A stretch of DNA of 64,000 nt from Debaryomyces hansenii CBS767. Taxonomy: Eukaryota; Ascomycota; Pichiomycetes; Serinales; Debaryomycetaceae. The notes beneath the pieces are model-generated. The model did not search any database and was not told the origin of the DNA. It worked only from the letters and a program-made list of their open reading frames with translations. The stretch lies in contig NC_006043.2 in the NCBI RefSeq assembly GCF_000006445.2, forward strand, positions 1,116,001 to 1,180,000, in the 5' to 3' direction. Shown piece by piece: positions 49,534 to 58,990 of the stretch (within the stretch, counting starts at the first letter, position 1; every line of letters begins with the position of its first letter). The translations under genes were made by a program, and so were the position numbers.

Positions 49534-52500
49534 TCACCAGAAGATTCCTTCACCAGGTTGTCGTGGGTTGCTTGTATAACCATCATTTAAGTCCTCAATT
49601 TTATCATTGTACCAAAATCCCATTAGCACCACAGCATAGATCAATATTAAAATAACACCTTTGAAATAATTAGATTTTCCTTCAGCGTAAATATAGGTGA
49701 ATAAATAAATTGAAATCAAAGTAGCAATAATATCCCACCTTGGAAAGACCAACGAAAATATTTTGTCAACATTATCGAATTCTTTGAAAATTGAATATAA
49801 TACTAAACTTGGAATCTGAATTAGAACAACTTGCAAAGCGTAAGCGCTACCAATTTCCATAGATAATGCTACATTCCCACCAATTGCAAAGGAAATAGCA
49901 TTCAAGAATTCGGTAGTATTAGGAACTAGAGCAAAAACAGTTAAACCTAAAAATTTAGGATTAATAGGAAAATTAGACAAAACTGAGTCCACATTATCAA
50001 CTAATATTTCTGCAATTATCGCATATAATAAGGTTGCACCAAGCAAAATAATGGCTGATTTGTTTCTGGACCAATTAGCCGCATCATGTCCACCATTTTC
50101 TTCGATTTCACTTTCTGCATCCTTATTTTGCCCGACTGGTTTGTTTACAGCTTCATTTTCGTTGAACGTCTTTTGCTTGTTAACATTCCCCTGTGACGAA
50201 TTATTTCGAGATACAGCTTGTCGACTTTTATATGCATCCAAAGAAGGTGACTGCGTCAAGGGTTGCACCTTATGGGTGCCGCTTTGTTTATGTGTATCAA
50301 CGCCACTAGAGTATGTAGCTGAAATAGAGGGTGATAGGTTAGCTTGCTTCAATGGCGGCTTTCCTGACTTAAGTTGCAACGAATGATCTAAGCTAGCAGT
50401 GCTAGGTGATCTTATATAATCTTCTCTTTTGTTGAGAGCAGCTTGTTCGTGGGAATTAGTAGCCCAAATCAAAGAAGCATGCGTTCTTAAGGTGAAAAAC
50501 AAACCACAAACATAGGCTGAGAATAATGCCGCTGCAACAATCATGGAAAACGGTTTGATAATAGTGTAATATAAGGTATCCAATGTAAATGACGGTTGAA
50601 CAAATCGACATTTCGTGCAATCTCCAGCATCAAGCAAATCAAAGTCAGCATCACATTTTTTACACATTACATCATAGGACCCATAGATTTGATAGAACAA
50701 GGATGGCGCAAACATTGTCACCATAGCAAATAATAACATTGTTGAAGAGACACCGGCAGATCGAGGGTTATAACGTTGAGTCTTCCGTTTAAGTGCTCCA
50801 CCACACATGGATAAGCCTGGAAGCAATAACACACCACCTAGAATTGAGCCAATCATTGAACCTTCGACTAACTTAGCTTTGGATTGGTTTAAAGCCACAC
50901 AGTACAAAAAGATTTCCACAATTGTTGAGAAGAAAGCATTAATAACAGCACCAAGTCCCATTGAGGACTGAGCCGAAATAGAAGCAACAGCCTGTCCAAT
51001 AAAGTAGGCTAAAGGTATGATTGAGAACAAACATGCGCAAAATAAGAATGATGAATCTGTAAACCAGGTATCCCATCCAAGTCTTTCCTTTAGAACAAAA
51101 TAATCAAAAATAACAAATATAACAGCGGCAAGTAAATTATAGAAGAAAACGTTCGTTCCATCAATAGTATATTTGTAGTAATGCAAACCACAACACTTAT
51201 ACGTACACAAAATGATCAGCTGATGTTTGCGCTTGTTTCTTGCATCTTTATTAGCAATGTTTGCATAATACTCTCTTTCTAATTCAAAATGTAATGCTAA
51301 AGGATGACGTCTCAAATGATCACATAAAATCTTTGCAACTTTTGCAATTGGAATCGTGAAGACAAAAAACCAGCATATTATCCCAACTATCCAAATAATA
51401 GGTTGTAAAATGACGTAAAAATATAAATAAAACATGAAACGGCCCGATGACCAACTTCCTCTACCAAAAAATCTCTTCTTGATATCAGCAAGTTCCAAAT
51501 CTTGTATTTCTTCATCATCTGATTCAAAGGGGTCTTCTAAAGCATTAGCACTTGAATCAGCCGTATCAAGTGAAGAATATGCATCACTAAGAGGTCTTCC
51601 TTTATGATCCTTAAGAAGTGGCGCTGTTTCATTATTTGTGTTTGTATATCTTCTTGGTGGAGCAAAGAATAATCTACCTTCTTCTTGCTCCCTCCATTTT
51701 TGATATTCAGAAATAGTTCTTCCTTCTAATTGATCTTCATCCAAATAATTTTTGTCTTTAGTCAAAAGTACAAACTTACCGAATGGTGAAAGCCAGTATT
51801 TTCCTAACTTCATTAATAATTTTACATATGGTCTCAGCTGTCTATTTATAGCAAAGCCAGATAATATAAATACAACGAAGGCACCAATGAGACATAAAAC
51901 AAATAAAGCTAATCCGAAGGTGATAGACCATAGGAAGTTGCACACATACACTCCCCAAAATATTCTGTAAGCTGATGCGTGGGAATCATAATCATGGATA
52001 TCTTCTTCCGCTCTTGCAGCTACAGATCTCTTCTTTTTATACAACGATGGCTTCCAGATTTTAATACCGAAAGGATGCGTGGAATTAATGGCATCTTGTC
52101 TTTCCCTCAAATTTAAAGACTCAACTGAAGATCCAGATTTAACCGATTGACTATCATCGTCACTGCTACCGTTTTCTTCATCTTCTTCACCCAAAACCTG
52201 ATCAATTGGAAGCTCCTTATCCTTATTATTCTCAATAAACTTCAAAAGCTTTAAATTTTCCTTTGCCGATATTATATTGTTTATAAGATTCGATTCTATA
52301 TCAGAAGATTTATACGAACGGATATTCTCGGCATCATTAGTAGATTTTAACATATCATCAACCTCTATTTGCTCTTCATTATTATCTTCATCATATACTG
52401 GAGTATAGCTCGTATTTGGTTCCTGGTTGATTATATTCCTTGATTTCTTCAGGTAAAGTGCTTTCAAAGCATCATTATAACCTTCTAAGTATTCAGTATC

Positions 52501-52782
52501 AAATTTCACCTTATTTTTATTCGCTTCCACGTTCCCTTGTTCTCCTGGGTCATCATCTACTGAGAATACCAATTTCTGGCCCGTTGATCCACCTGGTGTG
52601 AATTTTTTTAAATGTTGTTTTGATCTTCTTGATTTAGACGATGATTTTGGTTTTAGGCTTGGAGAATTGGAAATGCTACTCATGCTCGTATTTCTATTTC
52701 CCTCCAGTGGCTCCGTAATTGAGTCGTTCTTCCGCATAGGTTGCTTGCCATTATTAGAACCTGGTGGCTGAGAATCGGACAT
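49534..52782 (-). CDS. VNX1: Vacuolar cation/H+ exchanger of the Vnx1 type
   Basis: A 1082-residue protein of the CaCA superfamily. The N-terminal 230 residues are polar and Ser/Lys/Glu-rich. The first membrane block follows (about 270-325; RIFWGVYVCNFLWSITFG). The first exchanger repeat (about 570-730) contains SSMGLGAVINAFFSTIVEIF and SMIGSILGGVLLLPGLS, and the second (about 910-1060) contains LTVFALVPNTTEFLNAISFA and MEIGSAYALQVVLIQ. S. cerevisiae Vnx1 (YNL321W, 908 residues) is a low-affinity vacuolar Na+,K+/H+ antiporter with this atypical layout. A CxxC...CxxC pair (CKKCDADFDLLDAGDCTKC, about 705-720) sits in a lumen-facing loop. Confidence 0.87.
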   Translation of the reverse strand: MSDSQPPGSNNGKQPMRKNDSITEPLEGNRNTSMSSISNSPSLKPKSSSKSRRSKQHLKKFTPGGSTGQKLVFSVDDDPGEQGNVEANKNKVKFDTEYLEGYNDALKALYLKKSRNIINQEPNTSYTPVYDEDNNEEQIEVDDMLKSTNDAENIRSYKSSDIESNLINNIISAKENLKLLKFIENNKDKELPIDQVLGEEDEENGSSDDDSQSVKSGSSVESLNLRERQDAINSTHPFGIKIWKPSLYKKKRSVAARAEEDIHDYDSHASAYRIFWGVYVCNFLWSITFGLALFVLCLIGAFVVFILSGFAINRQLRPYVKLLMKLGKYWLSPFGKFVLLTKDKNYLDEDQLEGRTISEYQKWREQEEGRLFFAPPRRYTNTNNETAPLLKDHKGRPLSDAYSSLDTADSSANALEDPFESDDEEIQDLELADIKKRFFGRGSWSSGRFMFYLYFYVILQPIIWIVGIICWFFVFTIPIAKVAKILCDHLRRHPLALHFELEREYYANIANKDARNKRKHQLIILCTYKCCGLHYYKYTIDGTNVFFYNLLAAVIFVIFDYFVLKERLGWDTWFTDSSFLFCACLFSIIPLAYFIGQAVASISAQSSMGLGAVINAFFSTIVEIFLYCVALNQSKAKLVEGSMIGSILGGVLLLPGLSMCGGALKRKTQRYNPRSAGVSSTMLLFAMVTMFAPSLFYQIYGSYDVMCKKCDADFDLLDAGDCTKCRFVQPSFTLDTLYYTIIKPFSMIVAAALFSAYVCGLFFTLRTHASLIWATNSHEQAALNKREDYIRSPSTASLDHSLQLKSGKPPLKQANLSPSISATYSSGVDTHKQSGTHKVQPLTQSPSLDAYKSRQAVSRNNSSQGNVNKQKTFNENEAVNKPVGQNKDAESEIEENGGHDAANWSRNKSAIILLGATLLYAIIAEILVDNVDSVLSNFPINPKFLGLTVFALVPNTTEFLNAISFAIGGNVALSMEIGSAYALQVVLIQIPSLVLYSIFKEFDNVDKIFSLVFPRWDIIATLISIYLFTYIYAEGKSNYFKGVILILIYAVVLMGFWYNDKIEDLNDGYTSNPRQPGEGIFW

Positions 52783-52906
52783 ATTAATCAGATAGCTTAT
52801 TTACCACTGCAGTATCAATTGAGATTCGAAGTAGATAAAATTTTATATTATGACTATATATTCCAGGATCCCCCCCTGGCTCGTGCGCGCAGCTATAAAT
52901 AATTTT

Positions 52907-54004
52907 TCAGTCACCTAAACGGTACCCTTTTCCTTTGAAAGCTTCATTACCCTGACCGAACCACGAATATCCGGTGGATGTACCGGACCCTAAATTATCA
53001 GTAGACGTGTTCTCATTTACGTCCAAATGACTTCTAGGGGAGACATTTGACGCAGCGTCTGGGCGTGGGTAAAAAGCAGTCGTTCTCTTGGAGTTATTGG
53101 TTGGGTAGTTCAACAAATTATATAACCAAATTGGTGCCTTAAGGTAGCCCTTGTCAAAAATAGAATCTTCTATAAAATCAATGCCAGCTGTAGTAATTGA
53201 CTGGTCCAAGCTCGCAAAATTATTGTTCAACTGACCCACTCTTCTACCATTTGCGTCTTTGTTCGAAGTTAGATACTTTGCGTATGAGCCTGGGAATAGG
53301 TTGTAAATTGGTAATGTATCCGATTGGAAGCATTGGTATAAGTAACCGCTGAAAATACCTATTGCAGAATCCAAAAACGAAGAGTAACCACTGATCAACA
53401 ATTTGAAAAAAAGATTGAAAAGTGGCAAGTAGTATGCTTTGATTGGAACCAACCCAAGGAAATTTATTAACGAGTTCTTCAGCGAGCGAGACCAAATATA
53501 TGTTACACATGAAAGTATCATTTGGTGATGAACTGGAAAATGGTTTATATCTATGATCGCATTGTAAAGTAACGATAGTAATACAACAATAGTGCCAGTC
53601 ACCAACGTAAACCAAAGACAGTCAGGAAAATTACGACGGAACTTACCCGTATGAGACTCAAGGTGGTTGGCAAACGTATAGAAAAAGTAGATATCCAATA
53701 TGGCATGGAAAGGTTGATCAGTTAATAAGCCCTGGGGTAATAGAAAGCACGTAAAAAATCTATAACTCTGTGCTAATAGCTCCACAACAGCGCCAAAAAT
53801 ACCCATCATATTCGAGTTACTTATGACTTTTGAAGTGTCGTTAAAAGTGTCTATGAATAGCGGTAAATAACATATTAATTGGTGTGGTTGAATAATCTTT
53901 AACGAATTAGCGAAGCATACAATCACCGTAGATATTGTAAAAAATCTGGTAACAGGCGGAATATTCCTTATGCTATCAGCAAGCGTTACCGATTGATTAC
54001 TCAT
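52907..54004 (-). CDS. DFM1: Derlin-family ER protein Dfm1
   Basis: A rhomboid-like pseudoprotease of the ER used in retrotranslocation of membrane proteins (ERAD-M). The 365-residue protein has IPPVTRFFTISTVIV at TM1, the derlin loop around residues 45-60, about six membrane segments to residue 235, and a soluble tail. The tail ends FGQGNEAFKGKGYRLGD, a SHP box (FxGxGxRLG) that recruits Cdc48/p97. Der1 lacks a SHP box, so Dfm1 is the better assignment. Length is close to S. cerevisiae Dfm1 (341). It is divergent from SMD1 and convergent with nothing on its 3' side; VNX1 starts 125 bases away on the same strand. Confidence 0.9.
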   Translation of the reverse strand: MSNQSVTLADSIRNIPPVTRFFTISTVIVCFANSLKIIQPHQLICYLPLFIDTFNDTSKVISNSNMMGIFGAVVELLAQSYRFFTCFLLPQGLLTDQPFHAILDIYFFYTFANHLESHTGKFRRNFPDCLWFTLVTGTIVVLLSLLYNAIIDINHFPVHHQMILSCVTYIWSRSLKNSLINFLGLVPIKAYYLPLFNLFFKLLISGYSSFLDSAIGIFSGYLYQCFQSDTLPIYNLFPGSYAKYLTSNKDANGRRVGQLNNNFASLDQSITTAGIDFIEDSIFDKGYLKAPIWLYNLLNYPTNNSKRTTAFYPRPDAASNVSPRSHLDVNENTSTDNLGSGTSTGYSWFGQGNEAFKGKGYRLGD

Positions 54005-54434
54005 GATAGTGTTTAGTTCGCTTTATACCTTGGCTCTATCTTTATGGGTGTAGACATATGAACAGTGGATCCTTTCGGTCCATTTCCGCAGTATAGTATG
54101 GTTATTACACAAAAATAATTGTTAACCATTAAGAATTAATGAAAAATTAGAAGATTGTAGAGCCATTGTGTTCGAGCATCCGGTATTACACTGATCTTTT
54201 ACTACTAACACTAACCACGTCGTTCGGTCTTTTATACCAGCCCAAGTGCTTCTTGCTTCTCGTCATGCGTATATTTCAGAACAGATTCTATATAAACGAG
54301 AAATATTTGTAGTACTAAATATTCTGAAATTTACACAGGTCTTCGCTAGTATGCGAATATCATAATTTATGTTTAACGATTGATGGAGATTGCAACATCA
54401 AATTAGACATAAATATTTGAATCGAAAAGGGAAG
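54005..54434. other. Divergent intergenic region of DFM1 and SMD1
   Basis: 430 bases. Two very short upstream frames lie just before SMD1 (ATG at 54369 with 4 codons, ATG at 54384 with 7 codons). No RNA gene or clear regulator box is seen. Confidence 0.5.
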
Positions 54435-54830
54435 ATGAAATTAGTCAGGTTTTTGATGAACTTGCCAAATGCTACAAACCAGCCAATAACGGTGGAGTTG
54501 AAGAATGGTAACTCCATAAATGGTCAAATATTGTCGTGTTCACCACTGATGAACTTATCTATGAAGAATATCAAGTTGAGCCAACCTCATCAAGATCCTC
54601 AACTTTTACAGTTTATAAACATCAGGGGTAACCAAATCAGACAAATACTATTGCCAGATGAACTAAATGTTGACAATGTTTTGGCCAGGAGTGTGGTTAA
54701 GATAAAAGGAAACGGGTCGGGTCCAGGTAGCAAAGATTTAGCAAGCAGCACCAATAAAGGTAGAAAAGGTGGTAGACCGACTAGAGGTGGACGTGGCGGG
54801 TCAAGGGGAGGCGGGTCAAGGGCTTTTTAG
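54435..54830 (+). CDS. SMD1: Core spliceosomal protein SmD1
   Basis: Core Sm protein of U1, U2, U4 and U5 snRNPs. The 131-residue product has the D1-specific start MKLVRFLMNLPN, Sm motif 1 TVELKNGNSINGQILSCSPL (about 18-37) with MNLSMKNIKL, and Sm motif 2 INIRGNQIRQILLPDELNVD (about 58-77). The tail is RG-rich (GRPTRGGRGGSRGGGSR), the usual site of arginine methylation in SmD1. The ATG at 54435 gives the conserved start; the frame above it has no ATG. A shorter loop than in S. cerevisiae Smd1 (146) explains the size difference. Lsm4 was considered but lacks the MKLVRFL opening. Confidence 0.94.
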   Translation: MKLVRFLMNLPNATNQPITVELKNGNSINGQILSCSPLMNLSMKNIKLSQPHQDPQLLQFINIRGNQIRQILLPDELNVDNVLARSVVKIKGNGSGPGSKDLASSTNKGRKGGRPTRGGRGGSRGGGSRAF

Positions 54831-54972
54831 AGAGTAAAGGTATTTAGTCTTATTAGCATTATGATATTTCATATACATCTATATATACAAGTGAAAAATA
54901 TTGAATTCGGGGGTTTGTAACAGTAAGAAGAAAGCATTGTAACAGTAAGAGGAAAACGGGCGAATAAATAGA

Positions 54973-55446
54973 TTACCACCAGTTCTTCTTGGTTTCTTCT
55001 CTTTTCTGGACTTGTTTTCTATATTTGGGTCTAGTGGCCATAATAATTTCGTCCATCTCTGAAATAGCAGCCTCTTTTTGCTTGATCTTTTCAGGCAAGT
55101 TTCTTTCCCATTTGTGTTTTTTCTGGTTCAATACACCTCTCATCCAGTTCTTGTCATTGTACTTTTCTTCGTAGAATTTCTTCTGTGGAAGTGGTGGTAA
55201 TAAGTCATGAATACCGAACTTGTGAGCCATTTTAAACAAGTCAGCCGATCTTCTCAACGAATATTTTGCCCCCTGCCATCTGCCTGTTTCAATGTTTTTA
55301 TTGGCTAAAAATGGATTCATTTTTGGATCTTGAATGGTTGATGGTTTTGATGAATATTCGGCGAATGGTCTTGGTGGAAATTTAATAAAAAAGTTATGCA
55401 ATTTTTGCGGAAGCTTACTGAAAGCCTCCTTGGATGTTAAAGACAT
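54973..55446 (-). CDS. MRPL25: Mitochondrial large ribosomal subunit protein MrpL25 (mL59)
   Basis: A 157-residue basic protein of the mitochondrial large ribosomal subunit, fungal-specific family mL59. Matching blocks to S. cerevisiae MrpL25 (also 157): FSKLPQKLHNFFIKFPPRP at the start, then NPFLANKNIETGRWQGAKYSL and LRRSADLFKMAHKFGIHDLLPP. These are followed by KKFYEEKYNDKNWMRGVLNQK and a Lys/Glu-rich helix with the final KKNWW. There is no obvious cleavable presequence, as in the yeast protein. Confidence 0.92.
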   Translation of the reverse strand: MSLTSKEAFSKLPQKLHNFFIKFPPRPFAEYSSKPSTIQDPKMNPFLANKNIETGRWQGAKYSLRRSADLFKMAHKFGIHDLLPPLPQKKFYEEKYNDKNWMRGVLNQKKHKWERNLPEKIKQKEAAISEMDEIIMATRPKYRKQVQKREETKKNWW

Positions 55447-55607
55447 GCTAATATATATATGTATAATATATAAACGAACGTATGCTTAATAATTTAAAGA
55501 GTACTATTAAAGGTTTTATTGGTGATCGAACTAAAATTTTCAGAAAAATACATTACATACAGGACAAACATACATACATATAATTGCAAAATCGTTACCT
55601 ATATAAG

Positions 55608-56699
55608 CTATTCGGGACCACTGATGATACATTTGACACAGCCATTACCACCCTTAACAAGGTCATAAGCGTCAATAGCATCATCGAATTTAAATCTATG
55701 AGTAATCAAGCTTTCAAAGTCGATGGCTGCGTTTTCTTTTCCATTTCTATAATTTTCGTCCAAGATAGCTACACTGGTCTTGTAGTCATTGAAGCCATAT
55801 CTAAATGACCCAAATAAAGTCAATTCTTTAGTAGCAAACTCTGTCATTGGGAAAGAAACCGGCTTCGCACTATTACCGATTTGGATATAACGTCCGCCAA
55901 CTCTCAAGATGTCAACAGCACTCTTAATGCATGGTTCCGCACCACTACATTCCATTACAACGGAAGGTTCAGTGTTGTCGAAAGCAGCAACTAAATCCTT
56001 ATTGCTTCCCAGCTTAGGGTTGAAGGTGTGAGTTGCAACACCAATTTGTTTAGCCATTTCCAATTTCGATTCGAAAACATCGACCACCATGACTTTAGTT
56101 GCGCCAAACTTGGTGGCAACTGCAGCAGCCAACAAACCAACAGGACCAGCCCCAAATACAACAACGACATCACCAAACTTGATGGATCCCAACTTAGCGG
56201 CGTGGACACCAACAGTCAATGGTTCAACTAATGCACCTAATTCCAAAGAAACATGGTCTGGCAATTTGACCAAGAAATCTTCAGGACTCTTGTAGTATTT
56301 ACATAAAGTACCAGGAGGATTGACGCCTCCATCTTCCGAGTTAGGAGTGGCAGCAAAAACCATATGAGGGCATAAATTGTAATGACCGCCTTTGTATGCG
56401 TCACTGTGTCTGGATGGCACACCTGGTTCGATTGCAACCTTGTCGCCTACTTTCAACGATGTAACACCTTTTCCAACGGCAGAAACAATCCCTGAGGATT
56501 CATGGCCCAATACCATTGGAGATTTCAAGATAAACCCACCAATTGCTCCGTGGGTATAGTAGTGAATATCTGAACCGCAAATACCAGTCTTTTTGACCTC
56601 GACAATGACATCATTAGGTTCCGTGATTTCTGGAGCATCATATTTCTCAAATGAAATATCGTTGATTTTATTTAATACTAAGGATGGGTTAGGTGTCAT
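55608..56699 (-). CDS. XYL2: Xylitol dehydrogenase (NAD+, zinc, MDR family)
   Basis: Oxidises xylitol to D-xylulose with NAD+, the second step of fungal xylose use. The 363-residue protein is a medium-chain dehydrogenase. The catalytic zinc ligands are Cys in KKTGICGSDIHYY (about residue 41), HE in VLGHESSG (about 66-67), and EP in ELGALVEPLTVGVHA. The NAD fold has FGAGPVGLLAAAVA (about 180) and ends with Asp in VMVVDVFESK, which selects NAD+ over NADP+. Overall the sequence follows Scheffersomyces stipitis Xyl2 (363 residues) block for block. The structural zinc cluster of some polyol dehydrogenases is absent, as in Xyl2. Sorbitol dehydrogenase is the nearest alternative. Confidence 0.93.
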   Translation of the reverse strand: MTPNPSLVLNKINDISFEKYDAPEITEPNDVIVEVKKTGICGSDIHYYTHGAIGGFILKSPMVLGHESSGIVSAVGKGVTSLKVGDKVAIEPGVPSRHSDAYKGGHYNLCPHMVFAATPNSEDGGVNPPGTLCKYYKSPEDFLVKLPDHVSLELGALVEPLTVGVHAAKLGSIKFGDVVVVFGAGPVGLLAAAVATKFGATKVMVVDVFESKLEMAKQIGVATHTFNPKLGSNKDLVAAFDNTEPSVVMECSGAEPCIKSAVDILRVGGRYIQIGNSAKPVSFPMTEFATKELTLFGSFRYGFNDYKTSVAILDENYRNGKENAAIDFESLITHRFKFDDAIDAYDLVKGGNGCVKCIISGPE

Positions 56700-57104
56700 T
56701 TTGTTTACTTGGTTATAGAATGATCAGAAAGAAAAAAAAGTGGACGATTTAGTGCTTAAATAAAGACAAGTTGGGTGATATTTGTTCGCTAGCATATTTC
56801 ACCCACTAATTATTCCGATCAAAATCTCGACCACAACGTTACTGATGCACAGCTACAATAATTTCGGCCCAGGTTAAAAAACTTAAAAACCTAAAAATAT
56901 CTAAATTGAACACTTCATACTTTACTATAATATACATTTGATAGTTGTAATACTTATCTTATAAAATATATATTCATTTTTTAATATTTTGTTATAATTT
57001 TGATTTGTTGATACTGAAAACTCTAAGTCATGACTAAACACCATTAATAGTGGTATATAAATATGTTTAACGGATTAGTTCAAGAGAACTTTGGCATAAG
57101 CAGT
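56700..57104. other. XYL2 promoter region
   Basis: 405 bases between the XYL2 start and the ATP16 stop. Strongly AT-rich from about 56930 to 57020. No gene, and no clear Mig1-type or activator site that I would defend. Confidence 0.5.
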
Positions 57105-57587
57105 CTATTTGGCAACCCCTTGTAAAGCTTCTAAAACTTCTAATTCGATATTGGCTTCAGCAACAACAACTTCGTCAGAAGAGCTGGCTCTCTTTTGTGC
57201 ATCAGCAATTAATGACTTGACTGCTTGGGCATCGAATTGTTCTGGCTTGAATGCTTCGATGGCACTGATGGTCAATTTGTTACCTGGTTGGACAGTAGCA
57301 ATACCACCACTTACAAAGTATTGTTCGGTTTCACCACCCTTGGAAATGATTTCTAATAAACCTGGTCTTAATTGTTCAACAATTGGAATATGGTTAGCTA
57401 AGATACCTAAGTCACCATTAATTGATGGTAAGTTGACTTGTTCAACTTCACTTTCTGAGTATAAAGTTTGGTGTGGTAAAGCTAATGATAACTTTAATGC
57501 ATCGGACGTGGCAGCTTCAGTGGCATAGTTTCTTCTGACAACAGTAGCTGATTGTCTAGCGACTTGACGTAAGGTTTGTCTAAACAT
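57105..57587 (-). CDS. ATP16: F1-ATP synthase delta subunit (bacterial epsilon homologue), mitochondrial
   Basis: Part of the F1 central stalk, joined to gamma and the c-ring, in the mitochondrial inner membrane. The 160-residue precursor opens with an Arg/Gln/Thr-rich presequence (FRQTLRQVARQSATVVRR, about 1-22). The beta-sandwich domain follows (about 27-110: LKLSLALPHQTLY, NLPSINGDLGILANHIPIVEQL, and GIATVQPGNKLTISAIEAF). A two-helix C-terminal hairpin rich in Ala and Glu ends the protein. Length equals S. cerevisiae Atp16 (160). A CCAAT box lies on the gene strand at 57723-57719. Confidence 0.95.
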   Translation of the reverse strand: MFRQTLRQVARQSATVVRRNYATEAATSDALKLSLALPHQTLYSESEVEQVNLPSINGDLGILANHIPIVEQLRPGLLEIISKGGETEQYFVSGGIATVQPGNKLTISAIEAFKPEQFDAQAVKSLIADAQKRASSSDEVVVAEANIELEVLEALQGVAK

Positions 57588-57718
57588 GTTGTGACTTATA
57601 ATTATATTCTATTAATCAGTACTGAAAACACTAATTGATAGCTTATTTTATGGTCCTTATAACATTGACCGTATTCCGATTTGAAAAATTGTTGTATAGT
57701 GCGAAATTACGCATTTTG

Positions 57719-57723
57719 ATTGG
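57719..57723 (-). promoter_or_regulatory. CCAAT box upstream of ATP16
   Basis: CCAAT on the minus strand, about 132 bases before the ATP16 start. It is the core for the HAP2/3/4/5 complex that activates respiratory genes. A five-base match is weak evidence by itself. Confidence 0.35.
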
Positions 57724-57833
57724 AGGGCGTGTAGACTTCCTAAATGGGAAATAAGTGTAAAATACCTGTACAGAGTTGTTCATTATATACATTTATACAT
57801 ATAAAGCTACTATAAAAAGTACATTAAATGATG

Positions 57834-58721
57834 CTAGTCAGCCCCAAATTGGTTCAAAAAATTATCGACATCAAATTCTTCATCCTGTAAATCATTCACC
57901 CCGTTTCCGTTCGGGTTCGTGCCGTCAAACCCCTGGTCCAACATATTCATATCCAAGCCATCTAGTAACAGCGCATCGTTATCTAGCAAATTATTCATGT
58001 CTAGGTCCAAGTCGTTGTTATTGTTAGATTCGTCGTTTGGGATATTAGTGTCAGCCTTCTTAGAGTCCTTGCTTTCGGCGAAGCCGTCGTAGCTGATCGT
58101 TGAAAGAATATCGGACGGGTTCGGTATATCAATGCCTCTTTCATTCGTCGTAGGCAAGTCATTCAAATTGAACTCAAAGCTTGGAGACATAAAGGTGTCA
58201 AAGTTATCATTGTTGGCATCGCTCTTCTTTTCATTTTCCTTGAGACTCTCTCTTTCTTTCTGTTCTTTCTCTTTCTGTTCCTGTTCCTTCTTTTTCTTAA
58301 GTTCTTCTTCCTTCGCCTGCTGATCTTCCTTTTCCTTCTTGATCCTGGCTTCTTCCTCTTCTTTTTTCCGTTTCTTGGTCTTTTCTTCTTCTAGTCGCTT
58401 TCTCTCGTCGTCCTCTTTTATTCGCCTCTGTTTTTCCTCTTCTTCCTTGAGCTTCAACTCCTCTTGTTTTTGTCTATTCTGCAACATTTGCTCTACACAC
58501 CACTTGGTGTCGTTGAATTTGCATATAGTATCATCTAGTATATCTTCAAATTTCGTTATGCTATTAGTTAATTGTGATGTTATAACGGGCGTTATAAGTT
58601 GGTTATTGGTTCCTGTAATTAAATTACTTTGCTTCTTCCGGCTATGTATTATTTCAAATATGTATCCGGAAGACTTCAATATATCATTGAGTGAATTATT
58701 CAACTTCTCTTCTAAGTTCAT
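57834..58721 (-). CDS. MED2: Mediator tail subunit Med2 (TLO-family homologue)
   Basis: Med2 belongs to the tail module of Mediator, next to Med3 and Med15, where activators dock. The 295-residue protein starts MNLEEKLNNSLNDILKSSGY, followed by IFEIIHSRKKQSNLITGTNN and a segment ending FNDTKWCVEQML (about 1-85). This closely resembles the conserved Med2 domain of C. albicans Tlo proteins. A long Lys/Glu coiled region follows (about 88-180), then an Asp/Asn-rich acidic tail with DLDLDMNNLLDNDALLLDGLD and FDVDNFLNQFG, likely activating. The start is the first ATG (58721); 19 upstream codons lack one. In C. albicans this gene was amplified into about 14 subtelomeric TLO copies; here it looks like a single internal gene. 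Confidence 0.88.
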   Translation of the reverse strand: MNLEEKLNNSLNDILKSSGYIFEIIHSRKKQSNLITGTNNQLITPVITSQLTNSITKFEDILDDTICKFNDTKWCVEQMLQNRQKQEELKLKEEEEKQRRIKEDDERKRLEEEKTKKRKKEEEEARIKKEKEDQQAKEEELKKKKEQEQKEKEQKERESLKENEKKSDANNDNFDTFMSPSFEFNLNDLPTTNERGIDIPNPSDILSTISYDGFAESKDSKKADTNIPNDESNNNNDLDLDMNNLLDNDALLLDGLDMNMLDQGFDGTNPNGNGVNDLQDEEFDVDNFLNQFGAD

Positions 58722-58990
58722 GGCTCGTTTATGGTTCTTCGATACTCCTATATTGTGGCCAATTTGGCTAATGCTCAAGTGGTGTATGCGTCAAGCGATG
58801 ACAGAAGACTTGATTATCAGGCTTGAAACAATATGACACAAAAACGCGCGGCGTATCTGGGACTTAATTAAATCCGCGTATATATAGACGGGACATAAGT
58901 ATGAAAAGTTTTGAAATGAAGCTTGTATAATCGATTTGCTTTACAAAAAAGAAGACGCATTGACCAGCAAGACTTTTGATACAACCCTCA
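58722..58990. promoter_or_regulatory. Divergent MED2/MCD1 promoter with ACGCG core
   Basis: 269 bases shared by two divergent genes. ACGCG at 58844-58848 (in AAACGCGCGG) is about 143 bases before MCD1. It resembles an MCB element, suitable for the G1/S expression of cohesin genes. Confidence 0.4.
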
